A DNA stretch of 64,000 nt, from assembly GCA_964442745.1 (NCBI GenBank), contig CAYUAI010000006.1:1-64000 (forward strand). The letters are read 5' to 3'. Below are positions 45,605 through 54,805 of this stretch, piece after piece. The number at the start of each line of letters is the position of its first letter. Within the stretch, counting starts at the first letter, position 1. The DNA is from CAYUAI01 sp964442745. Its GTDB lineage: Bacteria; Pseudomonadota; Gammaproteobacteria; S012-40. The notes under the pieces are model-generated. The model had not been told where the DNA came from and did no database searches. It saw nothing but the letters and a program-made list of their open reading frames with translations. The translations under genes and the position numbers were made by a program.

Positions 45605-46642
45605 CTAAATGTTAACAAAATGAAAAGTTGCATTGAGATGCTGAGTTTCCGATTCAGCCACATCGTTGGCATCCATGGCCGCCACAAGATCGGCTCGGCT
45701 CAAGGTGAGTAGTTCTTGTTTATTCGCGTCAGTGAGCAATCTTTTAAATTTTGGAAAATCTATCTTAGGGTAACCAGCATTTTTCTGCATGTTCCTCCAA
45801 ATATGGCTAATAAAAACTTTACGTTCTCCAAACCATCCGGTCTCACTGGTTTGTGCCGCCTGTTGTACTTGCTCGGCAAAGGCTTCGATATCCGGCACTT
45901 CATCAACCACCTCCGATTCTGATAGGTTAGCGGTTATCTGATGAATTTTCGCTGTTGTTTGATCTTTATCACTCGGTTTGCCAACCAGTTGTTGCAAAAT
46001 GCGTTGCCGAATTTCGTACCCTCGATGGCTATGTGCCTTAATTTCTTTTTTAACAACCACATCTCTCAGTGATTTTGCATCCAAAGGCGAACGCTCATCA
46101 AGGTCCAATTCGAGTAAATGTCGAATGACATTTTTTTCATTGAACTCAACATCGGTTGCCACGCCCATTTTCTGCCATAATAAAGCATGGATGGATTGTC
46201 TTAGGGTGGGTTCGCCAGGCAAATCTAATGCATAGGCATGATTTATCACACAGCCTTTGAGTTTATTGATATCTTGCAGTTGCTTTCTTGCCTCAGAGGA
46301 TTCAGCATCAAGCCCATACACCTTGGCCATCAAATAACTATTGCGCAGTGTTTGCCAAGTCATATTACCTGGCACTTCAGCCACGCCGAGATACAGTAAG
46401 GCACGTTGGTATCCCGCGTCTTTTAATGCAAAAGGTTTACGCTCAATACACTGCTCATCGGTTAACTGATTGAATGCCGAATCCATCAAATCATCAAAGG
46501 CATTACGCGCTGGGAAAACTTCTTGAAATAACGCATACATCTCTTTACAGATTTTCGCCGGCCCCGGTTTTTTTTGTTTAGGCAGTGCTAAAAACCGCAC
46601 CAAAATCAATTCTTTTAAATTTTCTAAATATGACTCGGACAT
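45605..46642 (-). CDS. Unidentified protein with predicted C-terminal winged-helix domain
   Basis: A 345-residue protein whose family I do not recognise. The N-terminal part is helical (LENLKELILVRFLALPKQKK, GPAKICKEMYALFQEVFPAR) and reads like one or two DNA-binding helical domains. The last 77 residues (about 269-345) have GWFGERKVFISHIWRNMQKN, DFPKFKRLLTDANKQELLTL and SRADLVAAMDANDVAESETQ, an order of helices and short strands that suggests a winged helix. No catalytic motif. GAGG lies eight bases before its ATG; it starts 13 bases after the nuclease stop and ends 11 bases before the ATPase start. A regulator or adaptor between nuclease and motor is my inference. Confidence 0.65.
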   Translation of the reverse strand: MSESYLENLKELILVRFLALPKQKKPGPAKICKEMYALFQEVFPARNAFDDLMDSAFNQLTDEQCIERKPFALKDAGYQRALLYLGVAEVPGNMTWQTLRNSYLMAKVYGLDAESSEARKQLQDINKLKGCVINHAYALDLPGEPTLRQSIHALLWQKMGVATDVEFNEKNVIRHLLELDLDERSPLDAKSLRDVVVKKEIKAHSHRGYEIRQRILQQLVGKPSDKDQTTAKIHQITANLSESEVVDEVPDIEAFAEQVQQAAQTSETGWFGERKVFISHIWRNMQKNAGYPKIDFPKFKRLLTDANKQELLTLSRADLVAAMDANDVAESETQHLNATFHFVNI

Positions 46643-46655
46643 GAATTTTACCTCA

Positions 46656-47912
46656 TTATTTGTGATTGATAAGGCGGATTCTCACCGTCTCTAAAATTGT
46701 ATTAAGGATATGAGTTAATTGGCTTGAAACATCATCAGCAAGAAAACGTAACACCCAATAGCCATGTTGTTGCAACAACAAATCTTTACGACGATCCCGT
46801 CGATAAGCCACTTGGTTTTGAAAGTGATAATAACCATCAACTTCAATTGAGATATGGAGTTTCTTGCAGATAAAATCGACTTCCATATCCTTCCGATGAC
46901 CAAACGGAATATCGATCCGCTCATTTAATTGGAAAAGCCCTGCGGTTTCAGGTAACGTTTGCAATTGCTCATAAAGGATACGCTCTGCGATACTGCGCGC
47001 CTGATCGATAGGCTCATGGGAAAAATTTTCTTGATCCAATATTTTATTCTTTGGGTTGACTGACTCATTACGCTCATCAACGACCACCCGCTGATCCATG
47101 TTTGCGAGTTTTGTCTCATCGAAGCGATCAATCGTCAGGCATTCGCCCGCTTCGCCTGCCATGACATGAGGCAGCTGCAACACAGATTCACATAATATGG
47201 TCTTGCTCCGCGATTCCATCGCGTCAGTACGATAGGTTTCAAATATTGGTTTGTCGAAAGTCACGGCGACAGGAACTTTTACAGCCGCGGCCGAAAATCG
47301 TTCTAACACAGGCGCCAATGAGGTCAACCATTCAATCGGTGACACAGGCTCATTTTCTTCACGAAAAAACAACAAAGCAGGGAGTCCACCTTGAGAGAAA
47401 ATTAACAACAACACTTGCAAAATAATTTGCCAATTTGATTTTTTGTACTGCACAAATTGCTGTAGTTTTTCAAATAATGATAAGACTCCATCATCGCCCT
47501 GCAAAACCTGTCCAACTAATACCTCCAAAACAACAATCATTTCCGGTCTTTCACCACAGAAAACAGTTTGTCGAATCAATGCTTCGCTGACAACGGTGAT
47601 GGGCTGAGTGGTGTGATCAGGTAATTTATCAATGGAATCACCTAAATGAGTGAAAAAAAATGACTTAATGTCATCAATTAAGCGGCCTTGTGTTGCATAT
47701 TGTGTCAACCAGTTTGCGATAATTTTCGACAAATCAGTCGTGGTATTCAAGACCGCCATATGCGCCCGATCAGCACACCACTGCTGCCAACCAGTCATTG
47801 CGATCATTTTTTCACCAACCAAGACAGAAACCGTCGGTATTGCTTGTTCGCGACGCGACTGATGCCAATCCAAGTGGGTCATCAGCACCGCTAAATTTTC
47901 ACACTGAACCAT
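46656..47912 (-). CDS. Protein with C-terminal DUF559/Vsr-like nuclease domain
   Basis: A 418-residue protein. The last 115 residues form a DUF559-type PD-(D/E)XK nuclease domain: IAERILYEQLQTL (active-site Glu), MEVDFICKKLHISIEVDGYY with Asp346 and the ExD at 357-359, AYRRDRRKDLLLQQHGYWVL and RFLADDV, then a closing helix. The first 300 residues are unlike anything I can name; they are Leu-rich with many helices, perhaps a sensor or binding region. It is the first gene of a three-gene minus-strand operon with the winged-helix-like protein and the dual ATPase. Domain-level call is strong; the biological role is inferred. Confidence 0.78.
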   Translation of the reverse strand: MVQCENLAVLMTHLDWHQSRREQAIPTVSVLVGEKMIAMTGWQQWCADRAHMAVLNTTTDLSKIIANWLTQYATQGRLIDDIKSFFFTHLGDSIDKLPDHTTQPITVVSEALIRQTVFCGERPEMIVVLEVLVGQVLQGDDGVLSLFEKLQQFVQYKKSNWQIILQVLLLIFSQGGLPALLFFREENEPVSPIEWLTSLAPVLERFSAAAVKVPVAVTFDKPIFETYRTDAMESRSKTILCESVLQLPHVMAGEAGECLTIDRFDETKLANMDQRVVVDERNESVNPKNKILDQENFSHEPIDQARSIAERILYEQLQTLPETAGLFQLNERIDIPFGHRKDMEVDFICKKLHISIEVDGYYHFQNQVAYRRDRRKDLLLQQHGYWVLRFLADDVSSQLTHILNTILETVRIRLINHK

Positions 47913-48368
47913 TGAGCCATTCCCAGTTTTAAATTGATGACAACTAAGGAATAAACGTCCATGAAATATCCAAAACCCATTGTCTTATTGAGCATACCAC
48001 TGCGTTAATCAGTTTTAGAGTTATCGGTCAAAAACTGACACTCTTTGATCCAGACTGAAAATTCTTAATCAAGATAATGGTTTGGCAAAGAAAAATGATC
48101 GAAATATATCTGAAACACTTGAGTGTTTAGGTTTTATTGCGGTCTTATTTAAGCGTGAAATACCATTGAGGAATGTACGAAGCTAAGGAAGGTGAAAGCA
48201 CCATGAAAATGTAGTTCGTATTGGGGGAGATACCCGTAGCGTTTGAGATTTAGGGATTGAGTGCGAGGCATATTTTTGTTCCGACCAGGCGAAACGACAA
48301 GTCATCGTGGGTCTATGTTTTCGGGGCAATCAATCATTTTTTTTTGCCATCACGCCTCTGCCATCCCC
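47913..48368. other. Intergenic region upstream of the nuclease operon
   Basis: 456 bases between the operon start and the end of the SDR gene. It should carry the operon promoter (minus strand). AAACACT-TG-AGTGTTT at 48113-48128 is a compact palindrome and a possible operator. Some stretches look coding-like but are interrupted by stops. It marks the boundary between the accessory operon and the glucoside operon. Confidence 0.45.
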
Positions 48369-49184
48369 CTATCCTCCTTCTCGAAAACCCGGATAAAGTG
48401 TCATTCCACCATCTACATATAAAGTTGTGCCAACCACATAATCGGAAACATCCGACGCCAGCCAAACCGCCGCGTGACCAATATCCATCGGATCACCGAC
48501 CCGCTCATAGGGGATTAATTTAAGCAATTCGGCTTCGGCTTCCGGTGTTTCCCAGGCACCGCGGTTTATCGGTGTGCGAATGGCGCCTGGCGAAATACCG
48601 TTGACTCTGATTTTTTGATGCGCGACTTCTTGCGCCAGACTCTTCATAAACATCAATAACCCCCCTTTGGAAGCTGCATAATTTACGTGTCCGGCCCAGG
48701 GGATGATATCATGCACTGAGGAAATACAAATAACCTTTCCTGCCGCACAGGATAATTCAGGCACGACTCCCCGGCGTAAAAACTCGCGCACCGCTTCTCT
48801 CGCACAAAGAAATTGGCCGGTAAGATTCACCGCCAACACGTTATTCCATTGCGCCAGTGTCATCTCCGTCAAAGCCGCATCTTGTTGTATGCCGGCATTA
48901 GCCACCAGTATGTCAAGACTGCCCCAAGTCTGGATCACCGATTGAAACATGTCTTGCACCGATTGCTCTTGGCTAACGTCGGCTTGAACGGCCAGCGCTT
49001 GTCCGCCAGTCACCTCGATCTCATTGACCAAAATCTGGGCCGCACGACTATCGGATAAATAGTTAATCGCCACTTTAGCACCCGCCATTGCCATCGCACG
49101 TGCCACCGCCGCGCCGATGCCGGAACTCCCTCCCGTCACCAAAACACGCTGTCCCTGTAACTGTTTTTCTATTGTCAATGGCAT
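48369..49184 (-). CDS. SDR-family dehydrogenase (glucose 1-dehydrogenase-like)
   Basis: A 271-residue classical short-chain dehydrogenase. Visible: VLVTGGSSGIGAAVARAMAM (TGxxxGIG cofactor loop), DILVANAGIQQDAALTEMTL (NAG motif), CISSVHDIIPWAGHVNYAAS then KGG (Ser-Tyr-Lys catalytic triad, YxxxK as YAASK), and YVVGTTLYVDGGMTLYPGF (typical C-terminus). The end resembles glucose 1-dehydrogenases. Last gene of an operon with gluconolactonase and gluconokinase genes, which supports glucose as substrate. Confidence 0.82.
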   Translation of the reverse strand: MPLTIEKQLQGQRVLVTGGSSGIGAAVARAMAMAGAKVAINYLSDSRAAQILVNEIEVTGGQALAVQADVSQEQSVQDMFQSVIQTWGSLDILVANAGIQQDAALTEMTLAQWNNVLAVNLTGQFLCAREAVREFLRRGVVPELSCAAGKVICISSVHDIIPWAGHVNYAASKGGLLMFMKSLAQEVAHQKIRVNGISPGAIRTPINRGAWETPEAEAELLKLIPYERVGDPMDIGHAAVWLASDVSDYVVGTTLYVDGGMTLYPGFREGG

Positions 49185-49217
49185 ACTCAGAATCCTCTTA
49201 GATAATAAAAACCCGTA

Positions 49218-50063
49218 TCACGGTAAACCCGCCCCTGGTACTGACACCTCAATAAACTCAATGCGACCGGATTGCAACACCTTAGCTTGAGTGGGATCGT
49301 CCGTTTCTGCCGATAAAATAAATAAAGTCTGGCGCTCAGCACCACCCAACATGCACGCATAGGGCACCCCTAACGGACGAATTCGCGCCAATATAGCACC
49401 ACCGAACGCGACCCGAATCACTTCTCGTGTACGCGGACTCGCCACCCAAATCGCCCCCTCGGCATCCAAACAAATGCCATCGGGTGTGGCATCAGCTAAG
49501 TCAGCCCACAAACTTGCATCACACAGTAAACCATTGTCGTCAATTTGAAATGCGGTCAACCGTGAAGCAAATGTTTCCGCCACAATCAAGGTTTTTTGAT
49601 CGGCGGTCATGACACTCCCATTGGCAAAAATCAATCCCTCCGCCGCCACCCGAGTCTGTCCTGAGGGCTCGATCATTGCTAATTTGCCAGGCACTGGCAC
49701 GGCCCCACCGTGCAAATCATAACCAAAGTTACCCACATAAACCCGACCTTGGTGATCGACCAACATATCATTGCAATGAAAACCGGCAATGGAAGATAAA
49801 TCAGCGTACCGGACTAGTTTACCCCCCTGTAAACGATGGACCACGCGCTGGGTCATACCAACCACCAGCAGTGTGCCATCAGGCAACCAACCCAATCCCC
49901 CCGGTAAATCCTCCGTTTCCAATAAACATTGCGCTTGACCATCCAAGCCAACACTCATAATTTTACGTGCATGTTGATCAGTAAACCATAAACGGTTGTC
50001 ATGCCAACGCGGTGCTTCGGGAAAAGCAAGGCCTTGCAATAAGACTTGGGTATCACAACTCAT
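49218..50063 (-). CDS. SMP-30/gluconolactonase family protein
   Basis: A 281-residue six-bladed beta-propeller lactonase of the SMP-30/LRE family. The metal-binding Glu is in LAFPEAPRWHDNRLWFTDQH at the N-terminus. Other blade motifs: LPGGLGWLPDGTLLVVGM, HCNDMLVDHQGRVYVGNFGY (Asn ligand), ANGSVMTADQKTLIVAETF, and ATPDGICLDAEGAIWVASP (Asp ligand), all standard. It would open glucono-1,5-lactone made by the neighbouring SDR enzyme. 18 bases after the gluconokinase gene. Confidence 0.86.
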   Translation of the reverse strand: MSCDTQVLLQGLAFPEAPRWHDNRLWFTDQHARKIMSVGLDGQAQCLLETEDLPGGLGWLPDGTLLVVGMTQRVVHRLQGGKLVRYADLSSIAGFHCNDMLVDHQGRVYVGNFGYDLHGGAVPVPGKLAMIEPSGQTRVAAEGLIFANGSVMTADQKTLIVAETFASRLTAFQIDDNGLLCDASLWADLADATPDGICLDAEGAIWVASPRTREVIRVAFGGAILARIRPLGVPYACMLGGAERQTLFILSAETDDPTQAKVLQSGRIEFIEVSVPGAGLP

Positions 50064-50081
50064 GGCGTGTTATTCCTTCAA

Positions 50082-50603
50082 TCATTGATTTATCCAATCA
50101 GCGATGGAAACCACCATCTGATCCACTGACTGATCAATATCAACCACAAATTCCTGATCAGATAATTCCAAAATGTCAACCTGACTGTGTAACAAACTTG
50201 CCTCCATAAAATGATTCTGTCGCTTCATTAAACGGTTTTCTAACAGCGCAATATCACCCATCAGAAACACAAAGCGAACCCGTTGTGGATCCAGGCAAAG
50301 TGGCTGCCGGTAATTTTTTCGCAAGGCAGAACAAGCCAGCACCGCCGATGTCCCCAGCTCAAGACAAGTTTTGATTTCATCTTGCAGCTGCTGCAACCAG
50401 GGTTCTCGATCCCGATCATCTAACGGTTCGCCGCGACGCATTTTTTCCACATTTTCCAGCGAATGAAAATCATCACCTTCAATAAAACGCCAGCCCAAAT
50501 GGTCAGCCACACGTTGACCTACCGTCGACTTCCCGGAGCCCGATACGCCACAAACGATTAACACTTGGATTTGCATCTCAAGTACATCGTTCTCCATCAC
50601 CAT
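50082..50603 (-). CDS. gntK: Gluconokinase (GntK type)
   Basis: A 173-residue kinase that turns gluconate into 6-phosphogluconate. The P-loop is VCGVSGSGKSTVGQRVADHL; FIEGDDFHSLENVEKMRRGE and PLDDRDREPWLQQL are the substrate-binding motifs of GntK/IdnK. ALRKNYRQPL is the conserved lid region. Its start overlaps the stop of the GH13 gene by one base (TAATG). Placement between a glycosidase and a lactonase makes a glucoside-to-6-phosphogluconate route likely. Confidence 0.93.
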   Translation of the reverse strand: MVMENDVLEMQIQVLIVCGVSGSGKSTVGQRVADHLGWRFIEGDDFHSLENVEKMRRGEPLDDRDREPWLQQLQDEIKTCLELGTSAVLACSALRKNYRQPLCLDPQRVRFVFLMGDIALLENRLMKRQNHFMEASLLHSQVDILELSDQEFVVDIDQSVDQMVVSIADWINQ

Positions 50604-52096
50604 TAGCTTTCCGTCTGGCCGACGTCAAACTCCAGCACTTGATAACCCCAGGCGGGCAAATCAAAAAATAATCCGTCCGTGGCTGAAATCGTTAAGCGAA
50701 TGGTTTGCATCTCAGTACCCAGGCGATCGCGGAAAGACATCGTCTCACCCGTCACATCCGCCTCGGGTAATTTGACGCGACACTGCCCCTGGTGCGCCGC
50801 ATAATTGACGATGACTAATAATCGAGTGTCATTGCTCGCTTGCCATCGATAGGCAATAAAGTTATTCGAACTTGGATTGCCATCCCAGGCCGACACACAC
50901 GTTAATAACTGCCATTGCCCGTTGCGTAGCACATCACGTTGTAAAAGCTGAAGCAGTTGTTGATAAAACGCACTCACTTCTGGGTCGGTCGGCTCATCCG
51001 GACCGCGACATAAATGAATCGGAATATGGGTGTGTTTACCTGCTAGCTGCCCCTCATGAAAAAAACGCATTCCTGGGGCTAAATAATTAATGATGGCGGC
51101 CGCTTGATGGACGCCGGGTGGCGTAAAAATCGCGGCGGCACGGGGTTCATCATGGTTTTCTAAAAATCGAGTTAATCGATTTTGATACGACATATCAGCC
51201 CACAAATGTTCACCGACAGGCACCGCCTGTTTATCACGCAACCGGTCGTAGAGTTTTTTATCATAAGCAAAATCAAATCCCTGTTGCTGCAAGGTCCATT
51301 CTAAGTCCCAGTACACTTCGGCTAAAAAGACAAATTCTGGAAGCTGTTCACGCACGGCGGTGATGGCAGAGGGCCAAAAGGACGCGATGCTTTGCCCCCA
51401 GGTTCGCTGAAATATGTCGGGTAACACCAGCATCGCCATGTCACAGCGTACACCGTCACATAAGGTCGCGATGTGTTGCAACTCCGCGTGCATCGCCACT
51501 TGCAATTCAGGATTGGAATAATCGAGCTGCAAAGTGTCTGGCCAACCATCGAAATAAGGGTCTCGACCATGAGCAAATATTTGTTGACCCTGATCCGTCT
51601 CTAAGGCGATATAATTTTGTGGTTCGGCGGCGAGTTCAGCCGCGCTACGTCGTAGATAAAACGCTGAATTTTTCTGAACCCAAGGGTGATCCAGCGCCGT
51701 ATGGTTTGGTACAAAGTCCAACATTAAACGCATGCCACGCTGGTTTAATCGGTGGCGAAAGTTTTGTAATGCGGTATTGCCACCTAAGCGAGGGTCCACT
51801 TGATAATGGGTAATCGCAAAACACGACCCACAAATATCATCCATCACTAAATCGGACAAACACTCGCGAAAACCCGCCTGCCAAGGTGGATGGGTACGAG
51901 AAACATGCTGACCGGCCAAGCCGGTTTGCCAAACACCCAACAACCATATCCAATCAAAACCTTGCTCAGCCAACGTATCCAATTCAGCGTCACGCCATTG
52001 GTCGAGCTGAGCGGGTTGGTGTTTAATCCGGGTATTAATCTGATAAAGCGTTGGATAATGACTCGACACCTTATCTCGTTGTTTACCATTGCTCAT
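50603..52096 (-). CDS. Alpha-amylase family (GH13) glycosidase
   Basis: A 497-residue (beta/alpha)8 enzyme of the GH13 clan. Visible conserved regions: region I MRLMLDFVPNHTALDHPWVQ, region II DGVRCDMAMLVLPDI (nucleophile Asp), region III EFVFLAEVYWDLEWTLQQQG (acid/base Glu), and region IV FLENHDEPRAAA (Asp). The start EQGFDWIWLLGVWQTGLAG is unusual among amylases and fits a subgroup of uncharacterised GH13 proteins found beside GH63 glucosidases. No signal peptide, so it is cytosolic. Exact substrate unknown. Confidence 0.85.
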   Translation of the reverse strand: MSNGKQRDKVSSHYPTLYQINTRIKHQPAQLDQWRDAELDTLAEQGFDWIWLLGVWQTGLAGQHVSRTHPPWQAGFRECLSDLVMDDICGSCFAITHYQVDPRLGGNTALQNFRHRLNQRGMRLMLDFVPNHTALDHPWVQKNSAFYLRRSAAELAAEPQNYIALETDQGQQIFAHGRDPYFDGWPDTLQLDYSNPELQVAMHAELQHIATLCDGVRCDMAMLVLPDIFQRTWGQSIASFWPSAITAVREQLPEFVFLAEVYWDLEWTLQQQGFDFAYDKKLYDRLRDKQAVPVGEHLWADMSYQNRLTRFLENHDEPRAAAIFTPPGVHQAAAIINYLAPGMRFFHEGQLAGKHTHIPIHLCRGPDEPTDPEVSAFYQQLLQLLQRDVLRNGQWQLLTCVSAWDGNPSSNNFIAYRWQASNDTRLLVIVNYAAHQGQCRVKLPEADVTGETMSFRDRLGTEMQTIRLTISATDGLFFDLPAWGYQVLEFDVGQTES

Positions 52097-52111
52097 GCCT
52101 GTCTAAGCTCC

Positions 52112-54805
52112 TTATTTTGCATCCTCTCGATCGACCAAAGATTGCATTAACCCATACATACCTGATGTTAACAAATCCTCCTTTTTCAAAGACCCCAATA
52201 TTGCCTGAACCGTCGCGATGGTGCCGGTCCAGCCGGTTTGATGACTCGCACCAATACCCGAGCCATCATCGCCATGAAAATATTCATAGAAGAGCAAATG
52301 ATCACGCCAATGCGGATCATTTTGAAACGTCTCCGCGCCGCCAAATACTGCACGTTTACCATTGTCATCCCGCAGAAAAATCCGCAACAAACGTTGAGAA
52401 ATTTGTTCAGCAATTTGGTAAAGCGTTAATTTCTCATCTGACCCGGTCGGGTAAGCCACGCGAAAATCATCCCCGTAATAGCTATACAAGTAGAGTAACG
52501 ATCTCAAGATCAGAATATTAGCGGGTATCCATACCGGTCCACGCCAATTGGAATTACCACCAAACATACCGCTATCGGACTCGCCAGGTAAATACCCCAC
52601 GGTATGCGTTTGCCCTTGCCAATGGAAGTGATAAGGGTGTTGCTGGTGAAATTTAGACAACGAACGGATACCGTACGGGCTAAGAAACTCCTCCTCATCA
52701 AGTAACCGAGCTAACACCCGGCGCAATTTGTTTTCATCCATGATCGCCAGCAATCGACGACCTTCCACTCCCGGCTCGACCGGACACGCAATATTATGGG
52801 TTAAATGTTCTTTACGATCCACCAATGACTGATAATGGGCGGCCACTTCGGGTAATTGCGCCAATGTTTTTGCTTCAATCACGGTGGCCGCACATAAGGG
52901 TAACAACCCCACTAATGAACGCACCTTCAAACGGGTGGCGCTGCCATCAGGAAAACGTAACACATCATAAAAGAAACCATCATTTTCATCCCACATATCG
53001 TCATGATTATGGCCGATTTTATCCATGGCGGCAGCAATGGCTAAAAAATTGTCCAGGTATTTTATGACTTTTGCTTGATAGCTTTTATCGTGCTTAGCCA
53101 ATTCCAATGACAATTGAATCATATTCTGCGCATATAACGCCATCCAGGCCGTGCCATCCGACTGCTCTAAATAGCCGCCCGTGGGCAATTCGGCGCTGCG
53201 ATCAAACACACCAATGTTATCCAGACCTAAAAACCCACCTTGATACACATTGCCGTCAGGTCCTTTGCGTTCACCCCACCATTGAAAGTTTTTTTCAAGT
53301 TTAGCAAACGCTGTTTGTAAAAATTCAATATCGCCCTGGCCATCGCACCGTTCGCGCTCAATGTGGTAGACAGCGCGTACCGCCCAGGCATGGACAGGTG
53401 GATTGACATCGCTAAAATTCCATTCATACGCCGGAATCTGGCCATTGGGATGTTGGTAACGATCCTCTAGAAACAGTTGCAGCTGATGTTTAGCAAAATC
53501 AGCATCGACCATCACCAATGCAATGGTATGAAAGGCGGTATCCCATACCGCATACCAAGGATATTCCCACTTATCGGGCATCGATATGACATCGTGATTG
53601 TTCATATGCTGCCAGTCGGTGTTGCGCGACGCGGTCCCCGGTTGTTCCTGCAACCAACGTGCAACATCATATTCATAATACTGCTTACTCCATAACATAC
53701 CAGCGAGGGCTTGACGCATCACTCGTTGAGCATCTTCGGGTAATTGATCGTTATACAATTGTGCATAGAATTGGTCGGTTTCCTGACATCGCTGATCAAA
53801 AATCGCATCAAACGTATCAAACGCCGAGCAGGTTTCAGTATTGTCAGCCCGATGCAGACGCAAGCGTATGACCTGGCTTTCACCCGCTGCCAAAGTCAAG
53901 GTATAGTCTGCCGACGCCTTGGTACCGGTGCCTTCGGGGTTAACCGTTGTGTTATCACCGAAAAGTACATAGTTGTTGATGCCATCTTTCACATAATCGC
54001 TAGTATTTTTGCTACCAAATAAACGCTGTGCATTGGTCTCATTGTCAACGAACACCACAGGCACCTTATCCTCACAAATCAGCTGATAGTCACCCAACTG
54101 GGCATGGCTGGCCAAGATGATACGCCGATCATCACTGGCTTGCCCGATCGATAACGACGGCTTTGCCTGACCCGGCATCCATGACCAGGTGTTGCGAAAC
54201 CATAAGGTCGGCAAAACGCGTAACGAGGCGCTGGCGGGTCCACGATTAACGACATTGATTTTAATTAGCAAATCTTCCGATGCCACTTTCGCGTATTCAA
54301 CAAACACATCGAAATAACGATCTTCATTAAACACCCCGGTATCCAACAATTCATATTCTGACTCGTGTTTAGAACGTTGACTATTGGTAGAGACTAAATC
54401 TTGATAGGGAAAAGCGGCTTGCGGATACTTATATAAATACTTCATATAACTATGCGTCGGAGTATTATCCAAATAAAAATAATACTCCTTAACATCCTCA
54501 CCATGATTGCCCTCAGGACCGGTCAAACCAAACAAACGCTCCTTGAGTATCGGGTCTTTGCCATTCCAAAGTGCCACGGCAAAACACAATCGTTGTTGAT
54601 CATCGCTAATCCCGGCCAATCCATCTTCACCCCAACGATAGGCGCGAGCGCCCGCTTGTGAATGAGGAAAATAGTGCCACGCGTTACCGTCTGAGCTATG
54701 ATCCTCACGAACCGTTCCCCACTGCCTTTCACTCAAATAAGGCCCCCATTTTTTCCAGGGAACCCCATGCTTGGCTTGTTGGAGTCGCTCGTTTTCTTTT
54801 GTCAT
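52112..54805 (-). CDS. GH63-type glucosidase
   Basis: About 897 residues from the chosen ATG (MTKENERLQQAKHGVPWKKW); the frame extends nine residues upstream. It matches the bacterial GH63/MGH1-like glucosidase group: GPYLSERQWGTVREDHSSDG and DGLAGISDDQQRLCFAVALW at the N-terminus; in the (alpha/alpha)6 domain KWEYPWYAVWDTAFHTIALV, WNFSDVNPPVHAWAVRAVYH and WRGPVWIPANILILRSLLYL; and GASHQTGWTGTIATVQ near the end. Related enzymes act on mannosyl- or glucosylglycerate and glucosides. No signal peptide. First gene of the five-gene operon ending with the SDR dehydrogenase. Confidence 0.86.
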   Translation of the reverse strand: MTKENERLQQAKHGVPWKKWGPYLSERQWGTVREDHSSDGNAWHYFPHSQAGARAYRWGEDGLAGISDDQQRLCFAVALWNGKDPILKERLFGLTGPEGNHGEDVKEYYFYLDNTPTHSYMKYLYKYPQAAFPYQDLVSTNSQRSKHESEYELLDTGVFNEDRYFDVFVEYAKVASEDLLIKINVVNRGPASASLRVLPTLWFRNTWSWMPGQAKPSLSIGQASDDRRIILASHAQLGDYQLICEDKVPVVFVDNETNAQRLFGSKNTSDYVKDGINNYVLFGDNTTVNPEGTGTKASADYTLTLAAGESQVIRLRLHRADNTETCSAFDTFDAIFDQRCQETDQFYAQLYNDQLPEDAQRVMRQALAGMLWSKQYYEYDVARWLQEQPGTASRNTDWQHMNNHDVISMPDKWEYPWYAVWDTAFHTIALVMVDADFAKHQLQLFLEDRYQHPNGQIPAYEWNFSDVNPPVHAWAVRAVYHIERERCDGQGDIEFLQTAFAKLEKNFQWWGERKGPDGNVYQGGFLGLDNIGVFDRSAELPTGGYLEQSDGTAWMALYAQNMIQLSLELAKHDKSYQAKVIKYLDNFLAIAAAMDKIGHNHDDMWDENDGFFYDVLRFPDGSATRLKVRSLVGLLPLCAATVIEAKTLAQLPEVAAHYQSLVDRKEHLTHNIACPVEPGVEGRRLLAIMDENKLRRVLARLLDEEEFLSPYGIRSLSKFHQQHPYHFHWQGQTHTVGYLPGESDSGMFGGNSNWRGPVWIPANILILRSLLYLYSYYGDDFRVAYPTGSDEKLTLYQIAEQISQRLLRIFLRDDNGKRAVFGGAETFQNDPHWRDHLLFYEYFHGDDGSGIGASHQTGWTGTIATVQAILGSLKKEDLLTSGMYGLMQSLVDREDAK

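Noticed and set aside
42396..47912. CRISPR-Cas, retron or restriction-modification explanation of the three-gene operon
   Set aside because: There are no spacer repeats, reverse transcriptase, methylase or specificity motifs in or near the operon.
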